Counted from the first letter of the stretch, positions 45,488 to 56,051 are shown. The stretch: 64,000 bases of DNA from Legionella cincinnatiensis (GCF_900452415.1 NZ_UGNX01000001.1:2666001-2730000), one strand, 5' to 3'. The notes: generated by a model from the sequence alone, not told the origin. A program made the numbers and translations.

Positions 45488-48070
45488 CTATGAATGCCTT
45501 ACCATTTCCTTAATTTCCTTGAGTTTACTCTCGAAGTCAGCCGGCACCTCTCCTCCACCTTGAGCCATATCATCACGTCCTCCACCTTTGCCACACAGAT
45601 GTCTGACCAAAGTAGCAGCAGTAGGCACTTTGCCTAAGATGCTTTTGCTTACCCCTGCAATCACATTCATTTTATTTTGATCCAGAGTAAATAAAACAAT
45701 TACCGCATCTTCAAGTCTTGATTTCAGCTGATCTAAAGTAGTTCTTAGAGTTTGATTATCTACGCCCTCTAATTGCTTGATAAGCAAACTGACTCCATTG
45801 ACTTTTTCTACTTCATTTGCCAGATCTGCACCTGATTTTTGCACTTTCTCACTTTGTAACTTCGCAACCTCTTTTTCCAGGCTTTTATTTTCGGCAAGAA
45901 GCTGACCTACCTTATCAGGTAGATTATTTGTTGTTGTTTTTAATAAAGAAGCTAATTCATTTAAAAGAGCTTGTTGCTCATTAACCCAGGCTAAAGCATA
46001 ACGCCCCGTTACCATCTCGATGCGTCTTACACCACTGGCAATTCCATATTCAGCAATAATTTTAAATAACCCTATATCGCCTGTTCGTCGAGCATGAGTT
46101 CCGCCACACAGTTCTTTAGAAAATTCCCCCATAGATAATACGCGTACCTCATCAGCATACTTTTCCCCAAAAAGAGCGACCGCCCCACTTTTTTTAGCTG
46201 ATTCAATATCCATTACTCGAGTTACTACCTCATTATTGGCACGAATTTGCTCATTAACTAAGCACTCAATTTCCTGAATTTGTTCAGCAGTCAATGATTC
46301 AAAATGAGAAAAATCAAAACGCGCACGCTCTGCATCAACTAAAGAGCCTTTTTGCTGGACTTGCGAACCAACTACAGTTTTTAAAGCAGCATGCAATAAA
46401 TGGGTTGCTGTGTGATTTAAACGGATCGCTTCACGCCGCTCATTATCAATTTGCGCATGAACAAATTGATTCAAAGCAGCTGTACCATCCAGTATTTCTC
46501 CGTAATGTACTATTGCTTGACCTTTTTTTTGTGTGTCGTCGACTCGAAATCGAAAATCGGTGCTTGTCAGCATTCCCTTATCACCAACCTGACCCCCGCT
46601 TTCTGCATAAAACGGTGTATGGTCAAGAACCACAGCTCCTTTCATCCCTTGCTTTAAAACTTGAACTTCAACTCCATCTTGCAGCAATGCAATAATTTTT
46701 GCCTCTACTTCTTTCTTTTCATAACCATGAAAATCAGATTGGTAATCTAATTGAGTGTTTGCATTATAATCTACACTAAATTGGCTGGCTGCCTGGGATT
46801 GCTCTCTTTGCTGTTGCATCAATTGATTAAAGCCATTCATATCCACATATAAGCCTTGCTCGCGAGCAATATCAGCAGTTAAATCAATAGGAAAACCGTA
46901 AGTATCGTATAATTTAAATGCTATTTGTCCAGAAATTTCATAGCCACCCAGTGAATGCATTTGTTCTTGTAATAAACGTAAACCTTGCTCTAAGGTACGA
47001 GCGAATTGATTTTCTTCTTGATTAAGAACTTTTTCTATATGGGTTTTGGATTGAATCAATTCAGGGTAAGCATCCCCCATCACTGTAATTAAGGACTCGA
47101 CTAACTGTGAAAAAAATGGAGTTGGCAATCCTAACTTATTACCATGTCTTATTGCTCGCCTAATAATTCTTCTTAAAACATAACCCCGTCCTTCATTCCC
47201 TGGGAGTACTCCGTCAGCAATTAAAAAAGCACTCGAACGAATATGGTCTGCAATTACTTTTAAAGAAGTCAGGCTTAAATCAGTCACATTTCCAAGTTTT
47301 GCAATAGATTGAATTAAGTATTGAAATGTATCAATTTCATAATTGCTATGAACTCCTTGAACTACGGCAGCCAAGCGCTCCAGTCCCATACCTGTATCAA
47401 CGGAAGGTTTAGGCAATGGATGTAAATGACCTTCTTTATCTCGATTAAATTGCATAAATACCAAATTCCAAATCTCGATATAGCGATCACCATCCTCATC
47501 AGGACTTCCAGGAGGCCCCCCAGGAATTTCAGGGCCATGATCATAAAAAATTTCGGTGCATGGTCCACAAGGCCCTGTGTCACCCATGGACCAGAAATTA
47601 TCTTTTTCACCACATCGCGAAAAACGTGCTGCTGAAACGTTCATTTCTTTTAGCCAAATATCCTCTGCTTCCTGGTCTTCTTTATAAACCGTAACCCACA
47701 AACGCTCCTCGGGTAAACGCATCACTTGAGTTAAAAACTCCCAAGCAAACTTTATTGCCTCACGCTTGAAATAATCGCCAAAACTAAAATTACCTAACAT
47801 CTCAAAAAAAGTATGGTGTCGTGCCGTGTAACCGACATTTTCTAAATCATTATGTTTACCACCAGCACGAACACATCGCTGTGCGGTAACTGCGCGTTGA
47901 TAAGATCGAGCTTCAACCCCTAAAAATACATCTTTAAATTGCACCATACCTGCATTAGTAAATAATAAAGTAGGATCATTAGCTGGAATTAAGGAGCTAG
48001 ACTCCACTAATTGATGACCATGTTTTGTGAAATAATCAAAAAATGCTTGTCTAATTTCAGAACTTTTCAT
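45488..48070 (-). CDS. alaS: alanine--tRNA ligase
   Basis: 860 residues, normal for bacterial AlaRS. N-terminal class II core ([50 protein letters not shown]), editing domain with zinc-binding [13 protein letters not shown] and [15 protein letters not shown], and a C-terminal coiled coil plus DHHA1 domain ([15 protein letters not shown]). Charges tRNA-Ala and clears mis-charged Ser and Gly. On the minus strand downstream of recA-recX, the common recA-recX-alaS order, with a palindromic repeat in the recX-alaS gap. Confidence 0.98.
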   Translation of the reverse strand: MKSSEIRQAFFDYFTKHGHQLVESSSLIPANDPTLLFTNAGMVQFKDVFLGVEARSYQRAVTAQRCVRAGGKHNDLENVGYTARHHTFFEMLGNFSFGDYFKREAIKFAWEFLTQVMRLPEERLWVTVYKEDQEAEDIWLKEMNVSAARFSRCGEKDNFWSMGDTGPCGPCTEIFYDHGPEIPGGPPGSPDEDGDRYIEIWNLVFMQFNRDKEGHLHPLPKPSVDTGMGLERLAAVVQGVHSNYEIDTFQYLIQSIAKLGNVTDLSLTSLKVIADHIRSSAFLIADGVLPGNEGRGYVLRRIIRRAIRHGNKLGLPTPFFSQLVESLITVMGDAYPELIQSKTHIEKVLNQEENQFARTLEQGLRLLQEQMHSLGGYEISGQIAFKLYDTYGFPIDLTADIAREQGLYVDMNGFNQLMQQQREQSQAASQFSVDYNANTQLDYQSDFHGYEKKEVEAKIIALLQDGVEVQVLKQGMKGAVVLDHTPFYAESGGQVGDKGMLTSTDFRFRVDDTQKKGQAIVHYGEILDGTAALNQFVHAQIDNERREAIRLNHTATHLLHAALKTVVGSQVQQKGSLVDAERARFDFSHFESLTAEQIQEIECLVNEQIRANNEVVTRVMDIESAKKSGAVALFGEKYADEVRVLSMGEFSKELCGGTHARRTGDIGLFKIIAEYGIASGVRRIEMVTGRYALAWVNEQQALLNELASLLKTTTNNLPDKVGQLLAENKSLEKEVAKLQSEKVQKSGADLANEVEKVNGVSLLIKQLEGVDNQTLRTTLDQLKSRLEDAVIVLFTLDQNKMNVIAGVSKSILGKVPTAATLVRHLCGKGGGRDDMAQGGGEVPADFESKLKEIKEMVRHS

Positions 48071-48133
48071 TTGCGAACCAATACCAATTTGAGTTAATTT
48101 TAATCTTCAACCATAACCCAGATGCAGCGCAAC

Positions 48134-48219
48134 GCCATTAATTTAAGGAACCTATCTTTATCCTACGCCCCGCACCTTGTCCTCAAAACGTCGATTGACG
48201 GGGCTCTTAAGTTAATGGC
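48134..48219. repeat. inverted repeat between recX and alaS
   Basis: GCCATTAATTTAAG (48134-48147) pairs with CTTAAGTTAATGGC (48206-48219) with a single mismatch. A GC-rich inner part carries CGCCCCGC and GACGGGGC-like arms. It is the only notable structure in the 174-bp intergenic gap. Confidence 0.65.
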
Positions 48220-48244
48220 AGTGTCTCTTCGCCCTGTACCCAGA

Positions 48245-48715
48245 CTATGATTCTTCTCCAGCATGGAGAAAAGATGTGCCTTTTAATTCTTTTTTTACCT
48301 GAGCAATAACATCCATACTAAATCCACGATAAAGCAAAAAACGCTGCTGTTTTTGCAATTCATCAAAAGACAAATTAAGTTGTCCTTTACTTTTTTTCTG
48401 CCAGACATTTAGAGCGTATTGCAACCAATTATCTTGCTCTTGCTGCAAAAACTGATGAATTAATTCCTTATCAATTCCTTTATTGCTTAATTCTTGACTT
48501 ATTTTTAAAGGTCCGTATCCCTGACGAATGCGCAAGTGACTGTATGCCTCTACAAAACGACCATCATTTTGCAAACTCATGCGTTGACATGCATCTAAGG
48601 CCTCTTTGATTTCTATCGAGCTATATCCTTTCTGTTTTAATTTATCATAAAGCTCTAACGCGCTGTGCTCGCGCCTGGCTAACAAGCGCACAGCACTATC
48701 AAATGCCTTAGTCAT
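48245..48715 (-). CDS. recX: regulatory protein RecX
   Basis: 156 residues from ATG 48715, which lies inside the end of recA (8-base overlap); the longer frame reads through recA antisense-independent sequence with no SD. Three-helix repeats typical of RecX are visible: [40 protein letters not shown] and [14 protein letters not shown]. RecX inhibits RecA filament extension. Translationally coupled to recA. Confidence 0.93.
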   Translation of the reverse strand: MTKAFDSAVRLLARREHSALELYDKLKQKGYSSIEIKEALDACQRMSLQNDGRFVEAYSHLRIRQGYGPLKISQELSNKGIDKELIHQFLQQEQDNWLQYALNVWQKKSKGQLNLSFDELQKQQRFLLYRGFSMDVIAQVKKELKGTSFLHAGEES

Positions 48716-49751
48716 CAACAGTCTCAAATTCGTCTTGGGTAGCTGCAAGCATAGGTAGCTTTTTCTCTAGGAGCTCGGTACGAATTTGCTGCTCAAGAGT
48801 TGCAGCAACTTGAGAATGATCTTTCAAATACAAACGTACATTATCTTTACCTTGGCCAATTTTCTCTCCTTTATAACTGTACCAAGCACCTGACTTTTCA
48901 ATAAGATTGAGTTGCACAGCCAGATTGATAATTTCACTCTCACGAGAAATACCTTCATTATATAAAATATCAAATTCTGTCACTTTAAAAGGTGGCGCTA
49001 CTTTATTCTTAACTACTTTAACTCGGGTTTCACTTCCTAAAATCTCTTCACCTTTCTTTATTGAACCAATACGTCGTATATCCAGACGAACAGAGGCGTA
49101 GAACTTTAATGCATTACCACCAGTAGTTGTTTCGGGACTACCAAACATAACACCAATTTTCATACGAATTTGGTTAATAAAAATCACCAAAGTATTAGAA
49201 CGTTTAATATTAGCAGTTAATTTGCGTAATGCTTGCGACATTAATCGCGCTTGTAAGCCAACATGTGAATCACCCATTTCCCCTTCAATTTCTGCTTTTG
49301 GAGTAAGTGCAGCAACAGAGTCAACAATGATTACATCTACAGCCCCAGAACGTACCAACATGTCGGTGATCTCTAAGGCTTGTTCTCCTGTATCGGGTTG
49401 CGAAACCAACAACTCATCAACATTAACCCCCAGTTTTTGGGCATAGCTTGGATCTAATGCATGTTCTGCATCAATAAATGCAGCCGTACCACCAACTTTT
49501 TGACACTCAGCAATAACCTGTAAAGTTAAAGTAGTTTTACCAGAAGATTCAGGACCATAAATTTCAACAATACGCCCTTTAGGTAAGCCACCAATTCCTA
49601 ATGCTATATCTAATCCTAAAGAGCCTGTTGAAATTGCTTCTATATCACGAGCTACAGTGCTGTCACCCATACGCATCACTGATCCCTTACCAAATTGACG
49701 CTCAATTTGCGACAGGGCAGCTGATAATGCTTTTTGTTTATTTTCTTCCAT
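48708..49751 (-). CDS. recA: recombinase RecA
   Basis: 347 residues from ATG 49751 ([19 protein letters not shown]), with GGA about seven bases upstream; ATG 49754 directly before it is also possible, and the 20-codon longer ORF begins with an implausible hydrophobic stretch. Walker [11 protein letters not shown], Walker [14 protein letters not shown]1/L2 DNA loops ([21 protein letters not shown] and the [25 protein letters not shown] region) are intact. Homologous recombination and natural transformation. Legionella is known to lack LexA, and I see no LexA-box consensus in the 144-bp upstream gap. Confidence 0.98.
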   Translation of the reverse strand: MEENKQKALSAALSQIERQFGKGSVMRMGDSTVARDIEAISTGSLGLDIALGIGGLPKGRIVEIYGPESSGKTTLTLQVIAECQKVGGTAAFIDAEHALDPSYAQKLGVNVDELLVSQPDTGEQALEITDMLVRSGAVDVIIVDSVAALTPKAEIEGEMGDSHVGLQARLMSQALRKLTANIKRSNTLVIFINQIRMKIGVMFGSPETTTGGNALKFYASVRLDIRRIGSIKKGEEILGSETRVKVVKNKVAPPFKVTEFDILYNEGISRESEIINLAVQLNLIEKSGAWYSYKGEKIGQGKDNVRLYLKDHSQVAATLEQQIRTELLEKKLPMLAATQDEFETVDD

Positions 49752-49895
49752 CATGTCATCCAGGTAGTTACGCAAGATTAAAATTATCACACAGATAAGA
49801 ATCAGCAGCAAATTGATTCATGAAGTTAGCCATGGTTTTTCTGAGCAGGAAGAATAAAACGAATAAAAGGAGTAGCATCATGAGATTTTTCGGAA

Positions 49896-50390
49896 CTACC
49901 CATAGTCACTGTTCAGATAGGAAAGAATACCTGATAAGGCTTCCTGGCACGCAGCCAAACGTACCTCTTGTCTGTTACCAGGGTACTGTTTTATTAATGT
50001 CTTAGGTGCCACGCCCAAAGCCGCCCAACCAAAACACACTGTTCCTACAGGTTTTTCAATACTGCCGCCGTCGGGACCAGCTATACCTGTAACTGCCACT
50101 GCAATATGCCCCACACTATGTTGTAGCGCGCCAGTCGCCATAGCTTGAGCGACAGGTTCGCTTACTGCACCATATTTATCAATCAACCATTTGGGGACAG
50201 AAAGCTGCTCTTCTTTAGCTAAATTACTATATGTGACAAACCCTCGCTCAAACCAATCTGAACTCCCAGGAGTTTCAGTAAGGTAACTTGCGATAAGTCC
50301 GCCAGTACATGATTCTGCTGTAACTAATTGCCAATTATTTTTTTTTAAGATCGAAGCAATTCCTTTGATTAACTTATCAAAAGAGCTCAT
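49896..50390 (-). CDS. pncC: CinA C-terminal-domain nicotinamide-nucleotide amidohydrolase
   Basis: 164 residues, the stand-alone CinA C-terminal domain. Key motifs: LVTAESCTGGLIAS with the Ser/Cys near residues 26-28, GGFVTYSN-like RGFVTYSNLAKEEQL, and AVTGIAGPDGGSIEKPVGTV. It deamidates nicotinamide mononucleotide to nicotinate mononucleotide. Position just upstream of recA on the same strand is the usual pncC-recA link. The start at 50390 lies 14 bases from a MITE-like repeat. Confidence 0.95.
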   Translation of the reverse strand: MSSFDKLIKGIASILKKNNWQLVTAESCTGGLIASYLTETPGSSDWFERGFVTYSNLAKEEQLSVPKWLIDKYGAVSEPVAQAMATGALQHSVGHIAVAVTGIAGPDGGSIEKPVGTVCFGWAALGVAPKTLIKQYPGNRQEVRLAACQEALSGILSYLNSDYG

Positions 50391-50403
50391 AAATATACCT
50401 AAA

Positions 50404-50558
50404 TTAACGTGAGTTTGCCATAAAAGGCATTTCTATGTCTTTTATGCTGCTAAACGAACATTATCCCGTAAAACGTGCAGTATTTATACAGGATCCAGTT
50501 CTAAATAAAACCGGTTCGATATAAAAAATCACTTTATTTTATATCGAACTGACATTAA
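50404..50558. repeat. 155-bp TTAACGTGAG-type element with palindrome
   Basis: Bounded by TTAACGTGAGTT (50404-50415) and AACTGACATTAA (50547-50558). It contains the CGAACATTATCCCGTAAAACGTGCA segment shared with 14226-14327, and the GGTTCGATATAAA/TTTATATCGAACT palindrome (50513-50550) shared with 13245-13277. So it links two repeat subfamilies in one unit. Confidence 0.75.
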
Positions 50559-50572
50559 ATTACCCTGGGTTA

Positions 50573-50596
50573 TGGCTTAAAGCCTTCACCCAGGTT
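50573..50596. terminator. stem-loop after the small lipoprotein gene
   Basis: CCTGGGT (about 50573-50579) pairs with ACCCAGG (about 50588-50594), with an inner GGCTTAAAGCC able to stack. On the minus strand it lies 10-30 bases past the lipoprotein stop. No strong T-run. Possible terminator. Confidence 0.5.
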
Positions 50597-50603
50597 AAAG
50601 AAT

Positions 50604-50765
50604 TTAGTGATTTTGATCACCAGCTGGTTGATTTTGTGCTGGTGGTGGTGTTGTTGTAGTAGCATTATTTTCTCCTGCTGTTGGCTGCTTATTGTCGTGC
50701 CCACCACATGCAGTTAATGCTAATGCCAAAAAACCTGTTGCAGCAATTAAAGCTAAACGGTTCAT
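50604..50765 (-). CDS. small lipoprotein with Thr/Pro-rich tail
   Basis: 53 residues; SD GGGAG six bases before ATG 50765. Signal peptide MNRLALIAATGFLALALTAC ends in the lipobox LTAC, predicting a 34-residue mature lipoprotein rich in Asn, Gln, Thr and Pro (TTTTPPPAQNQPAGDQNH) with a GGHDN start. No domain. Resembles the tiny low-complexity lipoproteins found in many Legionella genomes; role unknown. Confidence 0.75.
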   Translation of the reverse strand: MNRLALIAATGFLALALTACGGHDNKQPTAGENNATTTTPPPAQNQPAGDQNH

Positions 50766-50874
50766 ATCATTCTCCCTATAAGTTTAATATTTTTTTTGAA
50801 TCCCTTTTGATTTTAGCAAATAAATTTAAATTCAACCATGACCTGTTGATATTTCAACAAAAATAGTAAAAAAA

Positions 50875-51594
50875 TTATGAAGCTCTCTTGTATTTTCCGC
50901 TTAAAAAATTAACAATCCAACCAGCAAATACTCTGTCATCACATTTTAATTGGAGTGACTTTAATCCTTGCTCGTATAATTTCTTACCAAATTTTTGTTT
51001 TCGAATCTCAAGTAATGATTGAAAATAATTTTTACTAAATTCAGGGTGACCCTGCACTGTAAAAAAATTATCACCGATCTGCAGCATATAAAAAGGACAA
51101 AAATCACTAGTAGCCAATACCTCTGTCTCTGAAGGAGTCACTATAACCTGATCTTGATGACTCATAATTAGATTAAGCTTTTCTAAAGTGGGAAACATCC
51201 AAGGTTTATGTTGAGTTATTTGGTTGACTGACATTCCTATTCCCCAGCCTCTAGGGGATTTTATAACTTTCCCCCCTAATGCTTTAACAATCAGTTGATG
51301 ACCAAAACAAACTCCTATTACTTTTTTTCGTGCATCATGAAGACACCGAGTAAATTCTTCCAGTGAGTAAATCCAAGGAAAATCATCGTTGACACCATGA
51401 CGACTACCCGTAATGAGATATGCATCTGCTGCATCAATACTTTTGGGAAGCTCATTATTGCGCACATCATAGACTGTAAAATTCAAATCAGGAGCAACCT
51501 GATGCAGCAGTGTCTTATACATGTCGGGGTAAGTACCATGTACAGCAAGTAAGCCTGGATCAACCTGATCACATTGTAGTATGCCAATATTCAT
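50875..51594 (-). CDS. type 1 glutamine amidotransferase (GMP-synthase-like)
   Basis: 239 residues. Class I GATase triad: KKVIGVCFGHQLIVKALGG (nucleophile Cys near residue 95), FFTVQGHPEFSKNYF (His and Glu). AYLITGSRHGVNDDFPWI gives the oxyanion turn. It resembles stand-alone gamma-glutamyl hydrolase/PuuD-like or YfeJ-type proteins. It follows the Fe-ADH, ALDH and GS-like genes on the same strand, so a role in releasing glutamate from a gamma-glutamyl intermediate is a reasonable inference. A 110-bp gap separates it from the ADH gene. Confidence 0.88.
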   Translation of the reverse strand: MNIGILQCDQVDPGLLAVHGTYPDMYKTLLHQVAPDLNFTVYDVRNNELPKSIDAADAYLITGSRHGVNDDFPWIYSLEEFTRCLHDARKKVIGVCFGHQLIVKALGGKVIKSPRGWGIGMSVNQITQHKPWMFPTLEKLNLIMSHQDQVIVTPSETEVLATSDFCPFYMLQIGDNFFTVQGHPEFSKNYFQSLLEIRKQKFGKKLYEQGLKSLQLKCDDRVFAGWIVNFLSGKYKRAS

Positions 51595-51704
51595 GATGAC
51601 TCCTTAACAAGCTGAATCCTCTACATCACTACCGAAAAGCCAAATTTGGTACCTTTTCATTCACCCTACACTTAAAGCTGGCTTTCTCCTAAGACTTTTA
51701 ATTT

Positions 51705-52913
51705 TTAAGGAGCTGCTGCTAATCCAACAGCTATAGTCTCCAAATGACGTTCATCCCCATTTATTGCTGCCATAAGAATAGTTCTATATTGTGATTCACT
51801 AAAAATAAGAGGATTACTTTGAGCCGAAGGATCTTCTGTTGCCATTACTGCGATACGCGTTACATGTTGTGAATCAATTCCTATTTCAGCTAAGCTATGC
51901 TCAATACCGAGCTTTCTACGTAATTGTATTACCCAATCGATAAATCCATTAAACCCATCGTCCAGGTGTAAATATGTAGCCAAACGCGCAATTTTATGTT
52001 CAATTTGAGACCGATTCGCTCGTAATACATAAGGCATCAAGATAGCATTTAGCCGTCCATGATGGGCATCATAAATTGCACCTAGTGGATGGGCAAGTGC
52101 ATGCATTGCCCCTAATCCGCGCTGAAAAGCAGTAGCGCCCATCAAAGAAGCGACAAGCATGTGTGTTCTCGAGTTTATGTCATTACCATCTTGCATCACT
52201 CGCGGTAAATGCTCCTTTATTAATCGTATACCTTCTAGTGCTATTCCTTCTGCCATTGGATGGTAAGCTGGGGCAGAATAAGCTTCTAAACAATGTGATA
52301 ATGCATCCATCCCCGTTGCTGCAGTAATATTAGAAGGTAATGTTAGCGTAAGCTCAGGATCAATAATGACTATGCTGGGCAACATCTTAGGATGAAAAAT
52401 TATCTTTTTTTGATGTTGCTGAGTATCAACAATCACAGAGGCACGTCCAACTTCTGATCCTGTCCCTGCGGTAGTCGGCACAGCAATAATAGGTGCTATT
52501 CTTGCAATGTTTACTTGTTTCCAATTATCCCCTATATCTTCAAAATCCCATAAAGGACGATTTTGCCCTACCATTAAGGCAATAGCTTTACCGGTATCTA
52601 AAGCAGATCCACCTCCCAAAGCGATCACTCCATCATGTTGTCCCTTCATGTAAACTGAAACTCCTGTCATCACATTGTCACCTGTAGGGTTAGCTTTTAT
52701 GTCTGAAAATAAGGCAACCTGTAAACCTGACTCTCTACAATGCACTAGTGCTGATTCTACGATAGATAATTGAGCAAGATAACTATCTGTAACTAACAAC
52801 GGAGATGTAATGCCTAATAAATGACAAGCCTCAGAAAGTTCACGTATGCGCCCTGCCCCTACGCGAATTGAAGTGGGATAATTCCAATTAGCGGTCAATG
52901 ATAATGAACTCAT
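51705..52913 (-). CDS. iron-containing alcohol dehydrogenase
   Basis: 402 residues, group III ADH. NAD-binding GGGSALDTGKAIALM and PTTAGTGSEVGRASVI; metal ligands lie in GMDALSHCLEAYSAP and AMHALAHPLGAIYDAHHG (the conserved Asp and three His). N-terminal NWNYPTSIRVGAGRI fits the family. It oxidises an alcohol to an aldehyde or the reverse, using NAD(P). It lies 14 bases after the ALDH stop, so the pair is co-transcribed; this fits oxidation of an alcohol to the acid in two steps. Confidence 0.93.
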   Translation of the reverse strand: MSSLSLTANWNYPTSIRVGAGRIRELSEACHLLGITSPLLVTDSYLAQLSIVESALVHCRESGLQVALFSDIKANPTGDNVMTGVSVYMKGQHDGVIALGGGSALDTGKAIALMVGQNRPLWDFEDIGDNWKQVNIARIAPIIAVPTTAGTGSEVGRASVIVDTQQHQKKIIFHPKMLPSIVIIDPELTLTLPSNITAATGMDALSHCLEAYSAPAYHPMAEGIALEGIRLIKEHLPRVMQDGNDINSRTHMLVASLMGATAFQRGLGAMHALAHPLGAIYDAHHGRLNAILMPYVLRANRSQIEHKIARLATYLHLDDGFNGFIDWVIQLRRKLGIEHSLAEIGIDSQHVTRIAVMATEDPSAQSNPLIFSESQYRTILMAAINGDERHLETIAVGLAAAP

Positions 52914-52927
52914 TTGTTGATTCCTTT

Positions 52928-54316
52928 CTAAAAACTTGTCTTTATATGAAATGATTTGGGCCTGGTAAGTAAATCATAGCCAAGCGAAGATAACGTACAC
53001 CCACGCCCAGAATTTTTGACTCCAGTCCAGGCTAAAGCAGGATCTAAATAATCACAACGATTGATAAAAAATGTTCCCGTTTGCAATTGTTCCCCAAGAA
53101 CAATCCCTTGTTCCATGTTTTTAGTGAACACTGTTGCTGTTAGCCCATAAATACTATCATTCATTAAGGCAATAGCTTCCTCATCACTATCAACAGACAT
53201 AATTCCAACAACTGGCCCAAATGTCTCTTCTGTCATGACACGCATTTTATGGTTTACTTCAGTTAAAATTTGAGGAGCCATATAAGCAGAGCCCGGCTTA
53301 TCCATAGCAAAATTTCGACTGTCAATATGTGCTACTGCTCCTTGTTTAAGCGCCTTTTGAATTTGTGTACGAACAAATTCTGCAGCAGAAGGACGTACGA
53401 GCGGACCTAGGGTTGTTTCCGGATCATCTGGACGTCCAAGTTTATATCGATTCACAAATGTTACAGCTTTATTAACAAAATGATGATAAACTTCTTTATG
53501 GACATAAATACGCTCAATACCACAGCACGATTGACCAGAATTAAAAAATGCGCCATCCATAAGTATCTCGACCGCATGATCAATATCTGCATCAAAACGC
53601 ACATAGGCAGGGTCTTTTCCCCCTAACTCCAAACCTACTTGAATAAAGCGCCCAGCGGTTACACGTTCTACCATCTCGCCTCCAGTAACAGAACCTGTGA
53701 AAGCAACATGGTTGATCACTGGATGACGCAATATCTTTTCCGTATCTGCATGCGTCAAATGTAAATATTGAAAAACTCCTTCAGGAAGAGTTGATGCTTC
53801 AAAAGCTTGAGCAAATCGCTCAGCCACAAGTGGTGTTTGTGCGGAATGTTTGAGTATCACCACATTACCTGCCATAAGAGCAGGGATAATTGCATTCACA
53901 GCAGTAAGGTAAGGATAGTTCCAAGGAGCAATAACCAAGGAAACGCCCAGAGATTCACGTTTAATATAGCGAATGAATCCTGACTTTTCAGGTAATGTAA
54001 TTGGAGCAAGTGCAGTACTTGCTGCTGTAATCATATAGCGTGCGCGCTCCTCCAAACCATTAATTTCCCCTACAGCATAGCGGATTGGTCTGCCCATTTG
54101 CCAACAAATTTCGCGAGCAATCTCTTCCTTATTTGCAACTAAAAAATCGACAGCAGCATTACAATACTTTTCACGCTCAGCAAATGTTGTAGCAGCCCAC
54201 CTTGTTTTTACATTTAATGCCTTATCAAGAACATATTGAATTTCATTGTCACTTGCAAAAGTTCGTTCTACATATAGAGAATTATCTATGGGAGAAAATG
54301 TTTTCAGTGTATCCAT
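52928..54316 (-). CDS. NAD(P)-dependent aldehyde dehydrogenase
   Basis: 462 residues from ATG 54316 (AAGGGA nine bases upstream; the longer ORF lacks an SD). Family motifs: PWNYPYLTAVNAIIPALMAGNVVILKHS, FTGSVTGGEMV, the catalytic Glu in VGLELGGKDPAYV and the Cys in FFNSGQSCCGIERIYV. C-terminal GRGCTLSSLGYD. Resembles succinate-semialdehyde or gamma-glutamyl-aminoaldehyde dehydrogenases. Between the GS-like ligase and the alcohol dehydrogenase on the same strand. Confidence 0.93.
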   Translation of the reverse strand: MDTLKTFSPIDNSLYVERTFASDNEIQYVLDKALNVKTRWAATTFAEREKYCNAAVDFLVANKEEIAREICWQMGRPIRYAVGEINGLEERARYMITAASTALAPITLPEKSGFIRYIKRESLGVSLVIAPWNYPYLTAVNAIIPALMAGNVVILKHSAQTPLVAERFAQAFEASTLPEGVFQYLHLTHADTEKILRHPVINHVAFTGSVTGGEMVERVTAGRFIQVGLELGGKDPAYVRFDADIDHAVEILMDGAFFNSGQSCCGIERIYVHKEVYHHFVNKAVTFVNRYKLGRPDDPETTLGPLVRPSAAEFVRTQIQKALKQGAVAHIDSRNFAMDKPGSAYMAPQILTEVNHKMRVMTEETFGPVVGIMSVDSDEEAIALMNDSIYGLTATVFTKNMEQGIVLGEQLQTGTFFINRCDYLDPALAWTGVKNSGRGCTLSSLGYDLLTRPKSFHIKTSF

Positions 54317-54494
54317 GCTGATCGATCCCTTAAATAACAAACATGAGCTCAACATAAAAAATTATATTAATAGTGAACCACATTAAGTTCTATGCATCAT
54401 TGCAAGTTCGCTCGGCTCAGTCATTTACTTAATTTACCTCACTTTACTTGCGCCTTATCTAGAACTTAGTGGATGGCGCTCTATCAATTCATAT

Positions 54495-55865
54495 TTAAAT
54501 AATTTCAAAATAACGATCTAATTCCCAGTCAGTAATGTGGCGACGAAATTCTCGCTCCTCCCATTCTCGAGTAGCCGCAAAATGCTCCACAAACGGATCT
54601 CCAAACAAGGAACGAGCAACGGTTGATTCTTTAAGACGGATAGAAGCTTCCCCAACGGTTTGCGGTAAAGTCTGTTCTTCTTGATAACTTTGTACATACG
54701 AATTGCCTCTAACTTCCGCATTAAGTTCTAACTCCTGTTCAATACCATATAAGCCAGAACCTAAGGCTACCGCCAAGGCCAAATAAGGATTGGCGTCTGC
54801 AGAACCCAAGCGATATTCAATGCGCTGTGATTTATCATTTCCTGGGATAACTCTTAATGCTGCAGTTCTATTTTCTATACCCCAAGTAGCATTTGTGGGG
54901 GCCCAAAAACCAGGGATCAGACGCGTAAAACTATTCACTGTGGGAGAAACCATTGCCAGTAACTCCGGTATTAGTTTTTGCTGTCCGGCGATAAAATGGC
55001 GCTGGAGTTTGCTCATATTGTGAGGCCTAGATGGATCATAAAAAGCACTCCCCCCCTCTTTATGTCGTAAAGAAAGATGTATGTGCCCACTTTGTCCGGG
55101 ATATTGGGGAGACCATTTGGCCATAAAAGTCGCCATTTTATGGTTACGCTGCGCCAAAACCTTCATAAAGGTTTTAAATAATGCTGCCTTATCCCCAGCA
55201 ACCCCAATCTTATCTACCGTGATAGCGGCCTCTATTACTCCAGGACCTGATTCTGCATGCAAACTTTCAATGGGGAAATTCATGACCTCCCCCATCTCAA
55301 GGATTTGATGATATAAATCGGCATGGACACTATTACGAAGCATAGAATAACCGAAAAAATCAGGGGTGATGGGTTTTAAATCACGAAAACCTTTAGCACG
55401 GATACTCTCAGGTGTTTCATCGAACATAAAAAATTCATACTCTAATGCTGCATAAGCCTCAAACCCCATGGCAGCAGCCTTCTGAATTACTCGTCGAAGT
55501 AAAGCTCGCGGACATATGACTTCTGCATCACCCGCAAATTCAGCCATGAATAAAAGTTGATTTTCCTCAAAAATAAGATCACGACACGTTTCGGGCAAAA
55601 TACGTACTAAAGTATCCGGATAACCTGTGTCCCAACCAGTGTATGTCCCATTATCATAGAGTTTATCTTTGGAATCCCAGCCTAAAATTACATTACAAAA
55701 AGAAAAACCATTATCAAGTGCGGAAAAGAACTTATCTCGACTCATGTACTTACCACGCATTATGCCATCCACATCAAATAAGCCAACTTTGACATGAGAA
55801 AGATCACGTTCCTTAACTATTTGCTTTGCTGCCTCAATGGTTTTAATATCCTTTGGAGTTAACAT
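54495..55865 (-). CDS. glutamine-synthetase-like gamma-glutamyl ligase (PuuA type)
   Basis: 456 residues. The GS catalytic domain is complete: EYEFFMFDE, ESGPGVIEAAI, MAKWSPQYPGQSGHIHLSL, NATWGIENRTAALRV and YRLGSADANPYLALA. The N-terminal GLFDVDGIMRGKYMSRDKF segment is like PuuA (glutamate-putrescine ligase) and other amine ligases. The Tyr adenylylation loop of GlnA is not seen, so this is not the main glutamine synthetase. It would join glutamate to an amine using ATP. First gene of the GS-ALDH-ADH-GATase run; a 178-bp gap separates it from the ALDH. Confidence 0.9.
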   Translation of the reverse strand: MLTPKDIKTIEAAKQIVKERDLSHVKVGLFDVDGIMRGKYMSRDKFFSALDNGFSFCNVILGWDSKDKLYDNGTYTGWDTGYPDTLVRILPETCRDLIFEENQLLFMAEFAGDAEVICPRALLRRVIQKAAAMGFEAYAALEYEFFMFDETPESIRAKGFRDLKPITPDFFGYSMLRNSVHADLYHQILEMGEVMNFPIESLHAESGPGVIEAAITVDKIGVAGDKAALFKTFMKVLAQRNHKMATFMAKWSPQYPGQSGHIHLSLRHKEGGSAFYDPSRPHNMSKLQRHFIAGQQKLIPELLAMVSPTVNSFTRLIPGFWAPTNATWGIENRTAALRVIPGNDKSQRIEYRLGSADANPYLALAVALGSGLYGIEQELELNAEVRGNSYVQSYQEEQTLPQTVGEASIRLKESTVARSLFGDPFVEHFAATREWEEREFRRHITDWELDRYFEII

Positions 55866-56051
55866 GACATGTCCTTTGCCTGTAAACTATATTTACCGAT
55901 AATAGCTTAGATTATGTTATTGAATCCAGAGTTATTTTTTCTAACTTTTTAGGAATTTTAAAGCAGTCAATAATTGCGTAACTATTGCGCATACGGTATT
56001 ATCTCCTCATTCGAATTAATCATAACGCAATCACTAACGAAAAATAAAATT

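Noticed and set aside
46294-46695. 133-residue open frame antisense to alaS
   Set aside because: Shadow frame within the editing domain of alaS, no SD and no recognisable domain.
49222-49446. Open frame antisense to recA
   Set aside because: Shadow of a highly conserved coding region; no independent evidence for translation.
54495-55865. Primary glutamine synthetase GlnA
   Set aside because: The adenylylation-site region is not recognisable, and neighbours are ALDH, ADH and GATase; a PuuA-type gamma-glutamyl ligase fits better.
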